Origin: Saccharum officinarum
Taxonomy: Eukaryota > Streptophyta > Magnoliopsida > Poales > Poaceae
Assembly (NCBI GenBank): GCA_020631735.1
Contig: CM036158.1
Location: 84,455,914 to 84,519,913 of the forward strand
Direction of reading: 5' to 3'
DNA: 64,000 nt
The translations under genes were made by a program, and so were the position numbers. The notes beneath the pieces are model-generated. The model ran no database searches and had not been told where the DNA came from. It worked only from the letters and a program-made list of their open reading frames with translations. This document shows positions 16,061-28,955 of the stretch, piece by piece. Each line of letters begins with the position of its first letter. Within the stretch, counting starts at the first letter, position 1.

Positions 16061-17500
16061 ACGCGAGATAGAGAAGGAGATAGGAATAAATAGAGACATG
16101 GTGAAGTCGAAATGGCCAGATATAAAGGGAGTGTGTCAACAGGACTCAAAAATAACTGTAGCCAATTACCAAGAGAGGAACGTGGGAAACAATGAGCTCT
16201 AACTGCACGCGGTAGAATAGGATGGAAACCACGAATGCAGTAATTGCAATGGCACCTTCCAAGACTTCACGCGTGGAGAAAATTGACAAATAGGAAATGG
16301 GCCATATACTATAAGAAACGCCCCAAATTAAGGAGCAGATAAAAGGACTCAAATAAAGGGGCCAACACCAATAACCAAAAAGGGAACACAATCAAGGAGA
16401 TATCTGCAAATATGGAACATAATATATAGATCCAATCATATCTACACAACATTGTATCCAAAAAATTACAACAAAGTAAAAAATTAATTCATAAACCAAA
16501 TTGACAAGAAGAAACCAAGACCAAAAAAAAGGAAAACATAATTAAAAAATGCTAATAAAAAACCTCAATGACAATTCAAACCATCTTTACACCTTGCCAA
16601 TTAGTTGAATCCAAGCAGTTGGACACAAGATAAAAGATATGACTAATGCTTGAAATAACTAGATCTAGAAAGTATATGAGGAACAAAATGGATAGAATTA
16701 CAGAAGAAATAATGAAAGGAGTATAATCAAATTACACATCCAAAAGAGAGGGTGCATCACATTAAAGTACCAATAGATATAGGGAGCAAGATTTCAAGTA
16801 ATACCTAAAGGCAGCAAGCCAAGATTTCGCAACCTGCAAGAAATCACATCAAAAGTAAAGGATACACTATGTCAGCAAACAAAGACAAGCATATATACAA
16901 CATGAAGGATACTCACCAACGCCACACATACAGCACCTCCATTGAACTCAGACTCTTTTTCCACACAGAATACAAGAACGAGCACAAAAAAAGGCAAAAT
17001 CAACCAAAAAGATAATAACGACCACATATACAAACTTTTGGCACATATACAAGGAATACACACCGATGATGCAAAAAAGACCATCAACAAGCGCCTCCAT
17101 CTCAGCCACCACATGAACATCCAAACAACAGAGCTGTAATACATGAAGAAAGAAATGGAGAGAGAAAATAGAATCAGAACAAAAACAGATGGATGTACAA
17201 CTTTTAAACAAAAACTGAATGAAAAACTCACTAACGAAGCCAAATCGACAACAAAAAAGACTCCACCTCCGGCTACACCTCCACATCCGCATACCAGACA
17301 GACAGAAACAAATGTATATGAGACAAGAAGTTGGATACAAGTAAATACTAGGAGGGCAATGCAAAAAATATATAATTTGTAGGGAAAGCAAAAAAACAAA
17401 AGAAAAGTAAGACCAGTGCATGAACCAATAATATCAAAATAAATAAACAAAAACAAAAGAAATTCTAAATTGGCTTGATTGTGTTTTGATTTTTTATTTT
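16061..17500. other. AT/A-rich intron-like stretch, no gene seen
   Basis: A-rich on the + strand. The longest frames (minus, 17456-16872 and 17421-16948) are Phe/Leu/Cys-rich translations of A-rich DNA, overlap each other in different frames and lack any motif; I treat them as chance frames. The stretch lies between coding fragments of the decayed unit and is probably old intron or TE sequence. Confidence 0.45.
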
Positions 17501-17523
17501 AGTTTAATGGATCTTTTTTGCAG

Positions 17524-18163
17524 GTTGCTTCTTCTTTTTCTGTTGATCAAGGGAAGTTGCTGACAAGTCTTTCACCAGATCAAGCTGACACTACCTGTGG
17601 TATGTAACTCTGGTTGTAATTTTCCTATAATGTTGTTGTAATGGCCTATACTGTGGATGGTAGTTTAGTTAGAGTTCACAGAGATTTTGAAGACGATGAA
17701 GGGAGGTAAAGCGATCTGATTTTTTGTTATTGTTATTTATTTTGCAATAGTAAACTATTCATTTTATTTAGTATGTTTATTTTTTAGATGGATCCTAGGC
17801 GTGACTTGTCCACCTTGAAAGAGAGGAACGTTCCTCAATATGTCATGGAGGTCCTTGGTTTAAAGTTGGCAACCAAAATCGTTTGATGGCTATTAGAAGG
17901 TTTAGACATTCTGATGATCAAGTGATGGTCGCTACTCGTGCTTTCAAGGTCATTTATGGGAAACATTTTGTGAAGAATTTACTGTTATGATATATGAGGC
18001 CGATGATACTGTTTATATTACTGCTCATGAGGATCATCTTGCTAGGTATTATTGTGCTTGGAAAGTTAGAGTTGGTCAAGAACTTATGGGAGTTTGCTGT
18101 TACAAGTATTTTTCTAATGAAGAACTCTTTCAGTGCTTTCTTTGCTATTCATGTAAGGATTAA
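17524..18163 (+). pseudogene. Decayed multi-exon gene, middle exons
   Basis: Three coding-like blocks with splice signals: 17524-17599 (acceptor tttttttgcag, donor GTATGT; …SVDQGKLLTSLSPDQADT), about 17641-17706 (…VDGSLVRVHRDFEDDEG, donor GTAAAG) and 17787-18163 (acceptor attttttag, donor GTATGT). The third contains DLSTLKERNVPQYVMEVLG, then a frameshift, then RRFRHSDDQVMVATRAFKV and YITAHEDHLARYYCAWKVRV. Strand and splice style match the 5.05-6.2 kb exons, so I infer one unit interrupted by the solo LTRs. I do not recognise the domains. Confidence 0.5.
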
Positions 18164-18617
18164 GGTATGTTTCTTATTTTATTTTGCTTTGTTTTCGTAA
18201 TTAGAGATGCAGTTAATTTTTTCTAATATTTTATCTTTTAGTTTAGATGATGTCACCTTTTTGTAGTGTTTCTGTTTTGTTTTACTATGTTCTAGTACCG
18301 TCTAGGTAGGTTTGCCTTAGTATGGAGTGTCAATCCTTCAAGCATGGTTGAAAAATTGCGTTAAGTAGTAGCTTGTTGCCTATGTTTTGTGGTTTGATTA
18401 ATTGTATGATTCATTTACAGTTGAAATTTATATAAATTATGGCAATTTGTTTGGTGTAATTTGTATGTAATATAAGTGTAAGTTGAGAATAAAATGACTG
18501 TACTTTGTTACAGGGTGCTTTTAGTAGCAACAAGTTTTACTAAATTAAGCTATTATATTCTCTATGTTGTAATAAAATTTGCTGCTCCCCCTCTCCAATC
18601 TTTTGCTGTAGCATAGT
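18164..18617. other. Old intron-like sequence
   Basis: T-rich sequence between the middle exons and the gypsy insertion. It ends in the target word catagt (18612-18617), which recurs just beyond the far LTR at 28950-28955. No frame of interest. Confidence 0.5.
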
Positions 18618-20584
18618 TGTCGGGGTTATAACCCTAGGGTGTCTCAGACTGTCTCCAATGGCTCATGCAAAGCGAGACGCAAATGCAAAATAGGTCGTGC
18701 ACAGCGCTCCAACCGAAGACACATACAGAGCAGGCATTTTGGGTACAAGGCGAACCGAGACGCTTATAAGCGTCATCTCTCTCCAAGACACAAACCTCCG
18801 GCGCTCGTAGTGGGCGCTCGTAGTGGTGGGCCCGTAGGAGGTGTCGGGGTGGAGTGGCCGGCGCTGCCAGGCGGGACTGCGGTGGGGCATGCTCGCCGTG
18901 GGAGCACCTCCAGAGCCACCAGCCTTGGCTGCCTCGCCAGATCTAGGATCGCTACCTCGCCGCCGGTGATGAGCAGCGCCGCGTGGGGGGGAGGTGCTCA
19001 TCGGCACTCGCCTAGCGCTCGCCGGATCTCACAAGGAGGGAACGCCGGAGGGAGGGAGGGAGGGAGGGAGGCCATGAAGGGAAGGGAGCCCGCCGGCTGG
19101 GATCTGAGTCATGCTTAGCAAGCAGGGCCGTAGGGCTCCGGGTCATTGTCAGGGTGACGTGGATGGCCTGCAGATGGCGATCGATGGCGCGGCCTGGTGC
19201 TTGGCATGGACGGCGTTGGTGGAGGCTTGCACTTGGTGGCTCGGTGGGGAGGGAAGTGGGATCTGCTCGGCGCTCGGAGGCTCAACTGCTCAGGGCTCTC
19301 CTTTTCTTGGTCCGCTGTTGGAAACCAGAAGGTTTGGGTGCATGACCCTTTTTGCCTGCGAGACCCAAATGAACGAATGCATCTCGTATTTGGGTGAGGG
19401 CTGTTGGAGACAGTCTCAAGGCACTGATTAGTTAGTGGGCCACGCGGCCCACATAAATCAGCTAGCAAAGGCCCAAACGACCGAGGCCCAGCTGATCTAA
19501 GCAAACTAGGCCAAGCGCTAAGGCAGAGATTGGCCACGACCCCTTCAGTGGACTTATTTGCACGATGCATGAGAGATGCATGACCTCTCCACCGTCTTGA
19601 CCCCTAGGAGGAATGGGGAGAGGTCGAGCATAGCCAGGCACGTCCATTCCGACAAGGATGGGCACGCTACTCTGACCCTACAAGGACCGAGGGGACAACG
19701 AACACCTCGGTTCGATCAGACGCCATCCCTGTGCAGTGCCACGCCACATAGACAAGACAACACTACATGGCGGTGACAACCGGTACGTCAATCCACCGTC
19801 CAAATACGGTCGACAGGACGCATGTATGATTCTACTCACCACAGGATGGGATCCATGATGAAGGCCTTGACTTAGAGGCCATCCAACCTGGCGGGAGCCA
19901 TGACCCCAACGATCTAGATCATGGCCCTCAGCCCCTCAAACTAACAAGGCGATCGATGACCCATGGGCGGCTACCAACTCCTGTATGATGCCCTCGGAAA
20001 CTAGGAGGCGATGATGAAGACCATGGCGAGGACCACGTCACATAGGATGACTAATGAATCACCACCATGCCTACAGTGTCACCACGGTCGGCACAGTAGC
20101 ACCACGTCACACCATGTTGTGACATAGTCATAAGACCATGACAACAACCACTCCTAGACGCACTCCACAAAATGACGTAGCTTGCAAGCCAAGTTAGCTA
20201 GGACCTCCCTCAAGCTCACAACCCTTTGGTCGGGAGAACCTTCTTCCTTGTATACGCCCTCTATACAAGGACAGCTAGGGCACCTTCTAGGGGATCCAAC
20301 TTTCATTCACTCATTCTTACACCATAGAAGGGATCCTGGAGCTTCCCTTTGGGCAGCCCATCTCCTAGCTTTAGGTCTCCAACCTCATCCACCATTCTTG
20401 CACCCCTCATTGTAAGAACTTCAGAGCATTCAAGCGAGGAACATGCACTTGATCATCTTTAAGACCAGATGTAGGGCTCTAGCCGAAACCAGTATAAACC
20501 CTCGTGTCTTTCGGTTGCTACCATTGTCTTCCTAGATCAGCACGACAATCATATAAATTTACTAGTCCAGTTTACAAAACACCA
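18618..20584 (+). mobile_element. 5' LTR of the gypsy element (with nested insertion)
   Basis: Aligned with the 3' LTR at 27748-28947: shared 'ggttataaccctagggtgtctca', 'cctaggaggaatggggagagg', 'gtatgattctac', 'ggatccaactttcattcact' and 'aaatttactagt' in order. Without the 769-bp insertion and its 3-bp duplication the length is about 1195 bp, matching the 3' LTR. Confidence 0.85.
18647..19415. mobile_element. PIF/Harbinger-like non-autonomous element nested in the LTR, 769 bp
   Basis: Perfect 10-bp terminal inverted repeats GACTGTCTCC/GGAGACAGTC (longer with mismatches) are flanked by a 3-bp duplication TCA (18644-18646 and 19416-19418). The sister LTR at 27.77 kb gives the empty site 'gtgtctcaaggcacc', which confirms both the borders and the duplication. 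TIRs of the kind '(g)agcatctccaac' with 3-bp duplications are PIF/Harbinger-like; TCA departs from the usual TWA. The interior is GC-rich with a GGGA run near 19050-19070 and open frames on both strands, none recognised. Confidence 0.82.
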
Positions 20585-20605
20585 ATAGTTGGTGCCCTAG
20601 GTAAG
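20585..20605 (+). other. Primer-binding-like site of the gypsy element
   Basis: A few bases after the LTR end the sequence reads TTGGTGCCCTAGGTAAGGGA, with the TTGGTGCC core common after grass gypsy LTRs. Which tRNA it matches was not determined. Confidence 0.5.
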
Positions 20606-20642
20606 GGACAGTCACGCACTCTTGATTGCTGAGCAGGAAGCG

Positions 20643-21760
20643 ATGGCTCCATGCACCGTCAGAGCACTCGCTGGCGGAATGGCCCACGGTGGCCACATCC
20701 ACCGTGAAAACTACGAGTTCGCTAGCGTCGGAGGGGCAACACCTGCGCCCACCTACAGCCATGGCCCAATCCTCCACCATGGAGATCTGGGTCCCGTGGC
20801 CCGTGGACACACTCTCAGAACTGCCTCTAGTGGCAGCATCCTAGAGTTCACCTACATAGGGAAGCTAGTACCCTTTCTCTTCACCAGTCATGACCAAGTC
20901 CTCCACCTAGGAGGTCGAAGGCCCATGGCTCGTGACGAACTCACCTAGGGAATGGCCTTGACCAGCCACATCCTTTTGGGGAACCACGAGGTCATCCACA
21001 CTAATGGGTCAGTGCCCATCACCAGCTCCTGCCCCGACCAGGTCAACCGCGTGGGAATCCTGCACCTGGTGGTGGAAACACGCCTTGAGTAGTGTCTTCG
21101 CAACCAGTGTAGTGCCGCGTGCCAAGGCACACATGAGCGACAAAATCACCCATCGCCCCATGGCATCATCGCAAGTGATCAGGTGGCAGCCTGGCACCAC
21201 GCCTTGCGTAGTCAAGCCCGGAACCAGGATCCAATCCTATATGGCGAATGAACTATCCATCATGCTCTAGTGAACTGTCAGTTGACACTCGGAGGTGCAT
21301 GGATCCAAGGAAGCGGGTCCCCTGAGCGCACCGCACTTCGCGCCAAGCGGACCAAACCACGTTGCACTTAGAACCCACTTCCACAGCGACAGGTCATGCC
21401 AGCTCCTCGTCGAGAGCGACTACCGCACCTAGAGGCGGGGACGCGACGACCGCGATGTCATCGTGTCATGAGGGCCCAAGCACCAGAAGGCAAGAGCCGC
21501 CTCGGTTAGAGGCTACAACGAGCCAAACTCAAAAAAGTCATCCTCGAGGCTCACAAGCCCACCAAGGACGTCGAGCCGGCAAGGGTCACCCCAAAGCCAT
21601 CCAAGGGCTCGATCTGCGCCGGCTGTGATCGTCCCAAGCACTGAAGAAGCGCCCTCATCAGCCCACGGCCTAGAGACTGCAACGACTTTGTCATGAGCAG
21701 ACGCTCGCCCCGAGCAGTCATAGCCAGCTTCGCGATAGCTTCTGGTATATCAGTCAGTCA
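20643..21760 (+). pseudogene. Degraded sense-strand frame of the gypsy element (possible gag relic)
   Basis: The first ATG after the primer site (20643) opens a frame of about 100 codons (MAPCTVRALAGGMAHGG…). It continues in the same general composition for about 1 kb through several stops, with Arg/Pro/His-rich content and a late basic part (…AHKPTKDVEPARVTPKPSK). No zinc knuckle or other gag signature is visible, so the label rests only on its position after the primer site. Confidence 0.3.
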
Positions 21761-22800
21761 CACCCACTTTGTCCGTAGCCTCTCTACCTAAGCACGTCCG
21801 CATACGCATACAAGACTACCAATAGCTATAGAAACCTAGGGCCAACTCGAAGAGCAGACCAAATAGCATGATGCCCATACCCTACGTCCTAGTAGCACTC
21901 AACTCCTAAGTGACTCGATTCGACTCGTGCTCATGGCCTGACATGACTCACTCACAGGGGCTACACACATAGGCACATGCGCACACCTACAGTGTTGCAC
22001 TGTTTGTCATCATCCCAGCGACCACCCCATTTCAAACTCCTTCCAATTACACCTCTCATCGTGACATTCTAGTGACCCACACCTTGATCCCCTGCTTGCA
22101 CGAGTCCAAAATAAAATAGGGAACCCGCTCGCTCAAGATGAAAGAAGCAAAAGGAAAGGAATCTTTCACTGCCCGGTCACCTTCTCACATCGTTTTGGAT
22201 CTACAACCTACTCTCAAAGCCTCGTCGCTCTAGCAGATCGTGCACCTTTTAACCCCATGGTCTAGCCCCTAGGTTAAAACACACACCCACGAGCACAGGG
22301 CAGGAGGAATGAAGCACATTCCAATTCGAATGAAAAGAAAAGTGAAAAGGCAGCAAAACAGCAAATGAATGCGCCGATCATGTATCGTACACACATAAAA
22401 CTCAGATATGTCCATCATAACAAGACCACCCTTAAAACACTAGACGCCCAAAAACGCTCGCACACTAGAAGACTGGTACTAGAGGCGAATGCTTGCAGCT
22501 AGCATCTTGCTCGCAAGGACCTTCGCGCCTCGAGCGGTGGCGCTGCCGATGGCGAGGATATCACTCTCGGATTTCCCTAGCGCATACCCTCATCCAACGG
22601 CATCAAAGTTGACACCACCATAATGTGAGCCAACCGACGTCAAGGTGACGAGAGCTCCTTGACGAACCCCCTCAAAAATTAGGGAATCCACTTGGAGATG
22701 AGCCTCGTGAAGGTGAGGCACCACCTGGGCACTCCCTCAGCCGGTGCTGAGCATGACATTGCAAAGAACCCGTGCGGTGGAAGTCAGCGCTACCAACTAG
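21761..22800. other. Internal gypsy sequence without frames
   Basis: Internal non-coding sequence of the gypsy element. Lengthy stop-rich sequence on both strands; nothing recognised. Confidence 0.4.
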
Positions 22801-25600
22801 TTATCCATATCCAGCACCCTCTGGTTCATAGCCACCTTCTCTTCCTGATCTGAGAGCGCCCTCATGTGCAACCCTGAAATGAGATAGCTGGTTCATGACC
22901 AGACACGACGACAAAATGGAGATACAGCGCAAAATAACAGAGGACTCACCGCTACAAGTAGGGCGCAGCTTCTGGCACTCAACTTCGAGGTGATGACGCC
23001 CCTGCTCTGTCACATCCCGAGCAGCGCCAACTGAGATGAGCTCTGTCTCTTGGACAACCATCATGTCCTTGAGACCGACTATCTAGGATGTCAAAGCCTC
23101 GATCTAGGACCGAGCCTATGCCTCTCGGCAGATCAGCTCCTCCCTTGACCTCTAGGAGGACTCCAACTCTTGGCGCAAATGTTGCACCTTGGCCTCTACT
23201 GTGTCCAGATGGTCATGGCCGATGGCACCTCCTGCCTGCGCCTGATAGGCCAAGCACAAGAACCAAGATTTCTTCATTGAAATCTTCATCAACCCCTATA
23301 GAAAAGAAGGGTGATCAGACGGTCGCAGCAAGAGTGAAACAGGCACAACAAAGTCAGAAGACCAGAAGGCTCACCTGCACTTGGACCGCCACTTTATCAG
23401 TCATCTAATGCCAGACCTCTGTGCCCAGCCGGGCGACCACACCAATCATGTTGCCTATCTTTGCCAAGGTCGCCTCAACCCCCTCACGGCCTCGGGAGGC
23501 AACTTCCATCGCGGCTCGCTTAGCCATGTCATCCACCACGAACAACACCTCATCGGAGCACATGGGATGGGGCCACGCAAGAGAGCCCTCTCCCAGGTCA
23601 GGCTCCTCCTCAAGGGGCGAACGCAGGGCCACAACAGAAGGGAGCCTGACCACCATTCTGGGGGCAGTGATGTCACCTAGTGACTCTATCTGCACAAGAG
23701 GGCGTGCACTGCTCCCTGAAGGTCCTAGGACTAAGGACCCTGGGAGGGGCTCTCTACATCACAAAGATTGACAAGAATCAGACAATTGAGTATCACCAAC
23801 AAGCACGGTGAGGAAGAAATCAAAGGATGACATACCTAGTGGAGCGATCCATGAAAGGTAGCAAGATCTGCCTTTCCACGAGCGACCTAGCAGAAAGGGT
23901 CATGGAAGCGGGCGCTGACGCCGACACCGCCAGACCAGAGGCCAGTGAGGCATCCCCGGCAGCATCGGCGATGTCAGTCTCCTCCGCGCCATGACCTCCA
24001 GTGGCCCCTGCATCCCCGGGCTCAGATATCCCCACGTGAAGTACCAGGGACACAGGGTGCTCAACCACCACGTCGATGAAAAAGTGCTAGATGAGATCTT
24101 CGCCCTCTCCCCTAGACATGTCCAAGGAAGGGCAGAAAACCTCGCCATCCACTTAGGACATGGTGCCCGTCTCCACCGCATCTTCGACGCCTTCTCCCTA
24201 GACGGGAGCCTCGGGCCCCATCAGGGAGGGGACGACAGGAGCCACGCGCGAGGCATCCTAATCGCCATCGGTGGTGGTGCAAGGGCACTTTGGGCTCGGC
24301 CCCCTTAGCGATGATGAAGCCACTCGCTTTCGAGTAGAACTCTCCCTGGTCATGACACTCGTCGTGCGATCGGCACCGCTCGGTCCACCGCCATCGTTGA
24401 ACCCACGTGAGACATCAAGAACGCTCTAAAGGGCCACCAAGTCCTCGTCTTCTTCCTTAGAGCTCTCCTCATCGTCTAATAACAAATTGCCATGCTTTTG
24501 ATGCCCCTTGTGCTTCAACGCCTTTTTTGCCTGAGGCGTTCCCTCTCCTCAGTGCCATCTATTCTTGAGCGACGCGCTCAAGGCCTCTAGGACAATGGAG
24601 ACGGAAATGGGAGCTAAATGAAGGCACAAGCAATGAAAATGAAACCAATCAGCCAATGACCTTCAGCAAAGAAAGGAAAACAAATCAAGGCGGCTTACCA
24701 GGTTAGGCTGAAAGTTCACCAAGAACGCCTCCACCACACCTTTAGCCGCAACGACGGTCCCAGAAGAGACCAATCTCCTGACCTGATTCATGACTTCATA
24801 AACCTCGAGCATCTCCACGATCTCACAGGTCGGATCTTCAGCTCTAGAATAGTCAACAACAGGGTCACCCATTGCTTCAATGGCTGAACCCATCGTTACA
24901 CCATGGTCCACAGGACCACAACGCCATCTAAGCCGACCGACACTCGGCGCTCAAGGATCTCTAGGATCTCCATCACCTTTGATAGCCGCATCCTATCAGA
25001 CCCCTAGTTCCATGAGGTCAACCTCACCAGTGCGACGCTGGAGAAGGGAGGGAGGGGGTAGCGGCGTCATCCTGAATGTAGAACTAATGTCCGTGCCTGC
25101 CAAAGTTTGAGGACTTCAATGACAAGCATGGATAACTGTGAGAGAACCCTTGGCACATCTGAAGCTTCATCCCACCCATGGGAGCGAGCACGCCACCGTT
25201 AGAACCATGCACCTTGTAGGTTTTCACCTCAAAACCCCTCTGGAACAGGTCTCTGTTGGGAGCTATCCCTAGGAAGGGCTCGCACAAGATGATAAAGCCC
25301 ACCAGTTATGACACCGCATTGGGAGGAATGTGCTACAGCTGGACTCTGTACTCATGAAGGAAACCACGGAGAAAGTTAGACATCGGAATCCTGAACCCGC
25401 ACTTGGGGAAGTCAGTAAACGACACCGCCTCCCTAGGCTACAGGAGGGGCATCACCTCATTGGTAGGGGCTCTAGCAATCTCCTTCGGCAGAAGGAGACC
25501 CTTCACCACGAGGCACTATAGCTTTGCCTCTGTCACCAATGAAGGTACCCACTCTCCCATCTTACCACATAGGTGAAAGAAGGAGCAGGGGCGACGGAGC
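22801..25600 (-). pseudogene. Antisense ORF of the gypsy element, broken by stops
   Basis: Read on the minus strand, 25560-25084 gives a continuous protein-like sequence interrupted by stops, with FPKCGFRIPMSNFLRGFLHE and LCEPFLGIAPNRDLFQRGF followed by GGMKLQM. This resembles the N-terminal domain that grass genomes label 'putative gypsy type transposon' (Pfam Transposase_28-like); this is recognition from memory. Downstream minus frames at 24911-24663, 24071-23820, 23695-23405 and 23064-22801 are acidic and helical in composition, like the coiled-coil tails of such proteins. Several stops are TAG where the frame suggests CAG, consistent with C-to-T decay. It runs opposite to the LTR direction, as in known antisense ORFs of Tat-lineage elements. 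Confidence 0.55.
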
Positions 25601-27747
25601 AGATGGCGACAGCAACGATGCACATGATCTAGATGTAAACCTCATGACCTCGACCCCTTTCCTTCTGTCTTTCCTTTAGATCTTAGGAACGGTGGCAGGA
25701 GCTGAGAACAAGGTAAGGGGCTAGCTTGGGTAAAGGGAACTATTTATGTGGCGGTGATCAGGGAAGCGAACCGCACCCATGAGGAGTCCACCCTAATACC
25801 AGTCCCACAAGCCCTTAGAAAATGAGCCAACATACCGTAACACAGAGGAACGCCATTAAGACACAGAGAATCTAGGGAGGTTGACCACCCCAAGGATTCA
25901 TACACAGAGAGGCCCTCGGTCATTACAACTATAGGGAGCATATGCGATCACATGCCTTGTGAACGCTTATAAGTCACGACAGTCTCTCATATGGGCTTAG
26001 GGGCTTTCGAGCCTCCTAGGCCGCGGTCGTGATCATGACCCAGTGTTGCGCTTAGGAAACCCACTCTTGGGCCATCCTTAGAAGGGCTCGAGGCCACAAA
26101 GGGATAGGGGCAGGGAGGAGATGAGCCCATGCGGCTCTAATCTGTGGTGTGAAGCCACATGACCATCTCTCTCTATCTTCGAGTGGTCCGCTTTGAAGTT
26201 GCTTGGGTTGACCCCTTCTAGGGGAGGCATCTTGCCCTCTAACCACTGTGAAGGCGGTCGGGGACCAACGGGTCTGGTGACTGATGATTTATAGGATGTC
26301 TCTCGATGAGGCACAACCAAAGTCTACATAAATTGGGGAGGATATCGGCTCCCGCTCAAATTACCCACCGACCCCGACGAGGCACACCGCTCTGACCACA
26401 TGGTTACAGTGGACATGCCTCTCCTCACGTGGGGTGAAACTAAGATTTTCCTATAACAAGGCATCACAGCCCATTAGGTTGAGAGGGGCATCAGGGAGAG
26501 AAGGAAGTGGGCATCAATCGCCCTACTATTAGGATGAGGCCATCCTCAACCGCTTTCTCCCTAAGCTCTGGGTTCTCACCTTTGGACGGATAGCAACGCA
26601 TCCACCGAGAGTCACAATCCAGATGATGCTAGGTCGAGACGTCAACCCCTGGTCAGGGAAGGCATCTCAGAAGCCCTGGTGCTGCTCGAAAAACACAAAT
26701 CAAATCCCACGAAGACACAAGACAATCCCAGGCCAAAAAACTCAGGAAATATAACTTAAAATACAAAACAAACCCAGCCAAACATCGTGGCATTCTATAA
26801 ACAAATCTTTCCTCATTCCAATAGGGTAGTAGTGACCCAAGCCCTAGAAGCTATGATGCTAAAAGGAGGCTTGTGAGACGCTCTCCTCTGCCATTGCAAG
26901 CGAACGCGACGAAGAGAAGCACCTCGCAAACCTCCTCCCAACACCACAGCTCCCGAAGCATAGAACGCAGGGGAGAGAACGGTAGCAGCGCCGTCATCTC
27001 ACAAGGACAGGGACAACATGGTGGAACTATCCACAACAAGGACCACCTCGTGCATCCTAGCCGAAGGGCCCCGAGAGGTGAGGAGGTCGTGAAGCTACAG
27101 TTCCAATATCCATGCCACCCCATCCTACCCTACTCACAAGACTCCTTCTAGCACCAACTACTAGAAAGAGTAGCAAATGGCTTTCGGCCAACATAGATGA
27201 CCCTCAATAGGATGCATCACAAGAATGTCACATTCCTCTTCATGCCTCTACTCCCAAGATCTCTCATTTCCCCACTCTCTTAAAACATCTAACCGCATGA
27301 AAACGGCTCAGGGCCACAACCACGAGTGCCTCAAACGGTAGAAGGGTCTCCATTTATAGGCTAGGGATGGACCAAATAGCCAGAGACCCTCGCACCATGT
27401 GGCGAACCATGGGAGATCATAGCCCAAGTCAGATGCCCATGTGAGGTCAGTGAAATCAAGACCCTCTCAAAGGTAGGGCCAGTACAATGTCGATGAGACC
27501 ACTTGGCCCCGCCTAGGTCATGAACCCCAAAACATGGCACACTAACATGGTAGGGCTCAGCAGTCACGTACCATATCGTCAGGGTGTCCTAACAAGGACA
27601 AATGTAGCGGCCACCGATCGCATTGAACACAGTAGCTCGTGAAGGGTCAAGCGACAAAGCTCGAGCAGGCCACAACTACGAACCCAACACACACGCATCT
27701 GAGCGCTTTCACGATCACTTCATGATCACAAAAATGCTCGAGGCTAC
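25601..27747. other. 3' internal region of the gypsy element
   Basis: Non-coding, moderately GC-rich. Short frames on both strands overlap and carry no motif. It ends in 'aaaaatgctcgaggctac', the polypurine-like tract before the 3' LTR at 27748. Confidence 0.5.
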
Positions 27748-28947
27748 TGTCGAGGTTATAACCCTAGGGTGTCTCAAGGCACCAATTAGTTAGTAGGCCC
27801 CATGACCCACAATAAATCGGCTAGCAAAGGCCCGAATGACTGAGGCCCAACTGATCTAAGAAAACTAGGCCAAGCGCTAAGGCGGAGATTGGCCATGACA
27901 CCATCAGTGGACTTAGCCGCATGACGCACGAGACATGCAAAACCTCTCCACCGTCCCGACCCCTAGGAGGAATGGGGAGAGGACGAGCATAGCTAGGCAT
28001 GCCCATTCTAAAAAGGATAGGCACGGTAATCTGACACTGCAAGGACCGAGGGGACAGTGGTCACCTCAGTCCGGTCAGATGCCATCCTTGCATCGTGCCG
28101 CGCAGACAAGACAACACTGCACGATGGTGACAACCGGTACGACGATCCACATTCCAAATACGGTCGATAGGATGCATGTATGATTCTACCCACCATGGGA
28201 TGGGATCCACGACAAAGGCCTTGACTTAGAGGCTGTCCTACCTGGCGAGAGCCATGACCCCAACGATTGGGATCATGGCCCTCAGCCCTCAACTAACAAG
28301 GAGATCGATGACCTAGGGACGGCTACCAACTCCTGTATGACGCCCTCAGAAACCAGGAGGTGATGACAAAGACCACGATGAGGACCATGTTGCACAGGAC
28401 GGCTAATGAATCACCACCATGCCTACAGTGCCATCACGGCCAGCACAGTAGCACCATGTCACACCATGCCATGACGTAGCCACAAGACCATGATGACAAC
28501 CACGCCTAGACATGCTCCACAAAACGACGTAGCTTGAAAGCCAAGTTAACTAGGACCTCCCTTAGGCTCACCACCCTTCGATCGGGAGAACCTTCTTCCT
28601 TGTATATGCCCTAGCCCCGAACTCTATATAAGGGCAGCCAGGGCACCCCTCTAGGGGATCCAACTTTCATTCACTCATTCTTACACCATAGAAGGGCTCC
28701 TGGAGCTTCCCTTCGGGCAGCTCATCTCCTAGATTTAGGTCTCCTACCTCATCCACCATTCTTGCACCCCCATTGTAAGAACTTCAGAGCATTCAAGCGA
28801 GGAATACGCACTCAATCATCTCTGAGACTGGACGTAGGGCTCTGGCCTAAACTAGTATAAATTCTCGTGTCTTTTGGATGCTACCATTGTCTTCCTAGAG
28901 CAGAGCGGCAATCGTATAAATTTACTAGTCTAGTTTACAAAACACCA
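27748..28947 (+). mobile_element. 3' LTR of the gypsy element, 1200 bp
   Basis: Starts TGTCGAGGTTATAACC and ends TTTACAAAACACCA, and lacks the 769-bp insertion present in its partner. A TATA-like 'actctatataagggcagcc' at 28620-28638 marks the probable promoter. A few bases past its end, catag (28950-28954) repeats the left flank. Confidence 0.85.
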
Positions 28948-28955
28948 ACCATAGT

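Larger units (their letters stand above)
18618..28947 (+). mobile_element. Non-autonomous gypsy-type LTR retroelement, 10.3 kb
   Basis: Two direct LTRs of about 1.2 kb (18618-20584, enlarged by a nested insertion, and 27748-28947) begin TGTCGGGG/TGTCGAGG and end TTTACAAAACACCA. The word CATAG(T) flanks the element on both sides within 3 bp of the ends. A primer-binding-like TTGGTGCCC follows the left LTR and a 'gctcgaggctac' tract precedes the right LTR, giving + orientation. No protease, reverse transcriptase, RNase H or integrase motif appears in the internal 7.2 kb, so it needed help in trans. In a 190-bp stretch I compared by eye, the LTRs differ at roughly one base in eight, mostly transitions, so it is old. 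Confidence 0.85.

Noticed and set aside
16872..17456. 194-codon minus frame rich in Phe, Cys and Leu
   Set aside because: Produced by A-rich + strand DNA. An equally long frame overlaps it in another phase, and there are no motifs or splice context.
18639..19118. 159-codon + frame as a gene
   Set aside because: It starts in the LTR and crosses the border of the nested PIF-like element; low-complexity basic composition.
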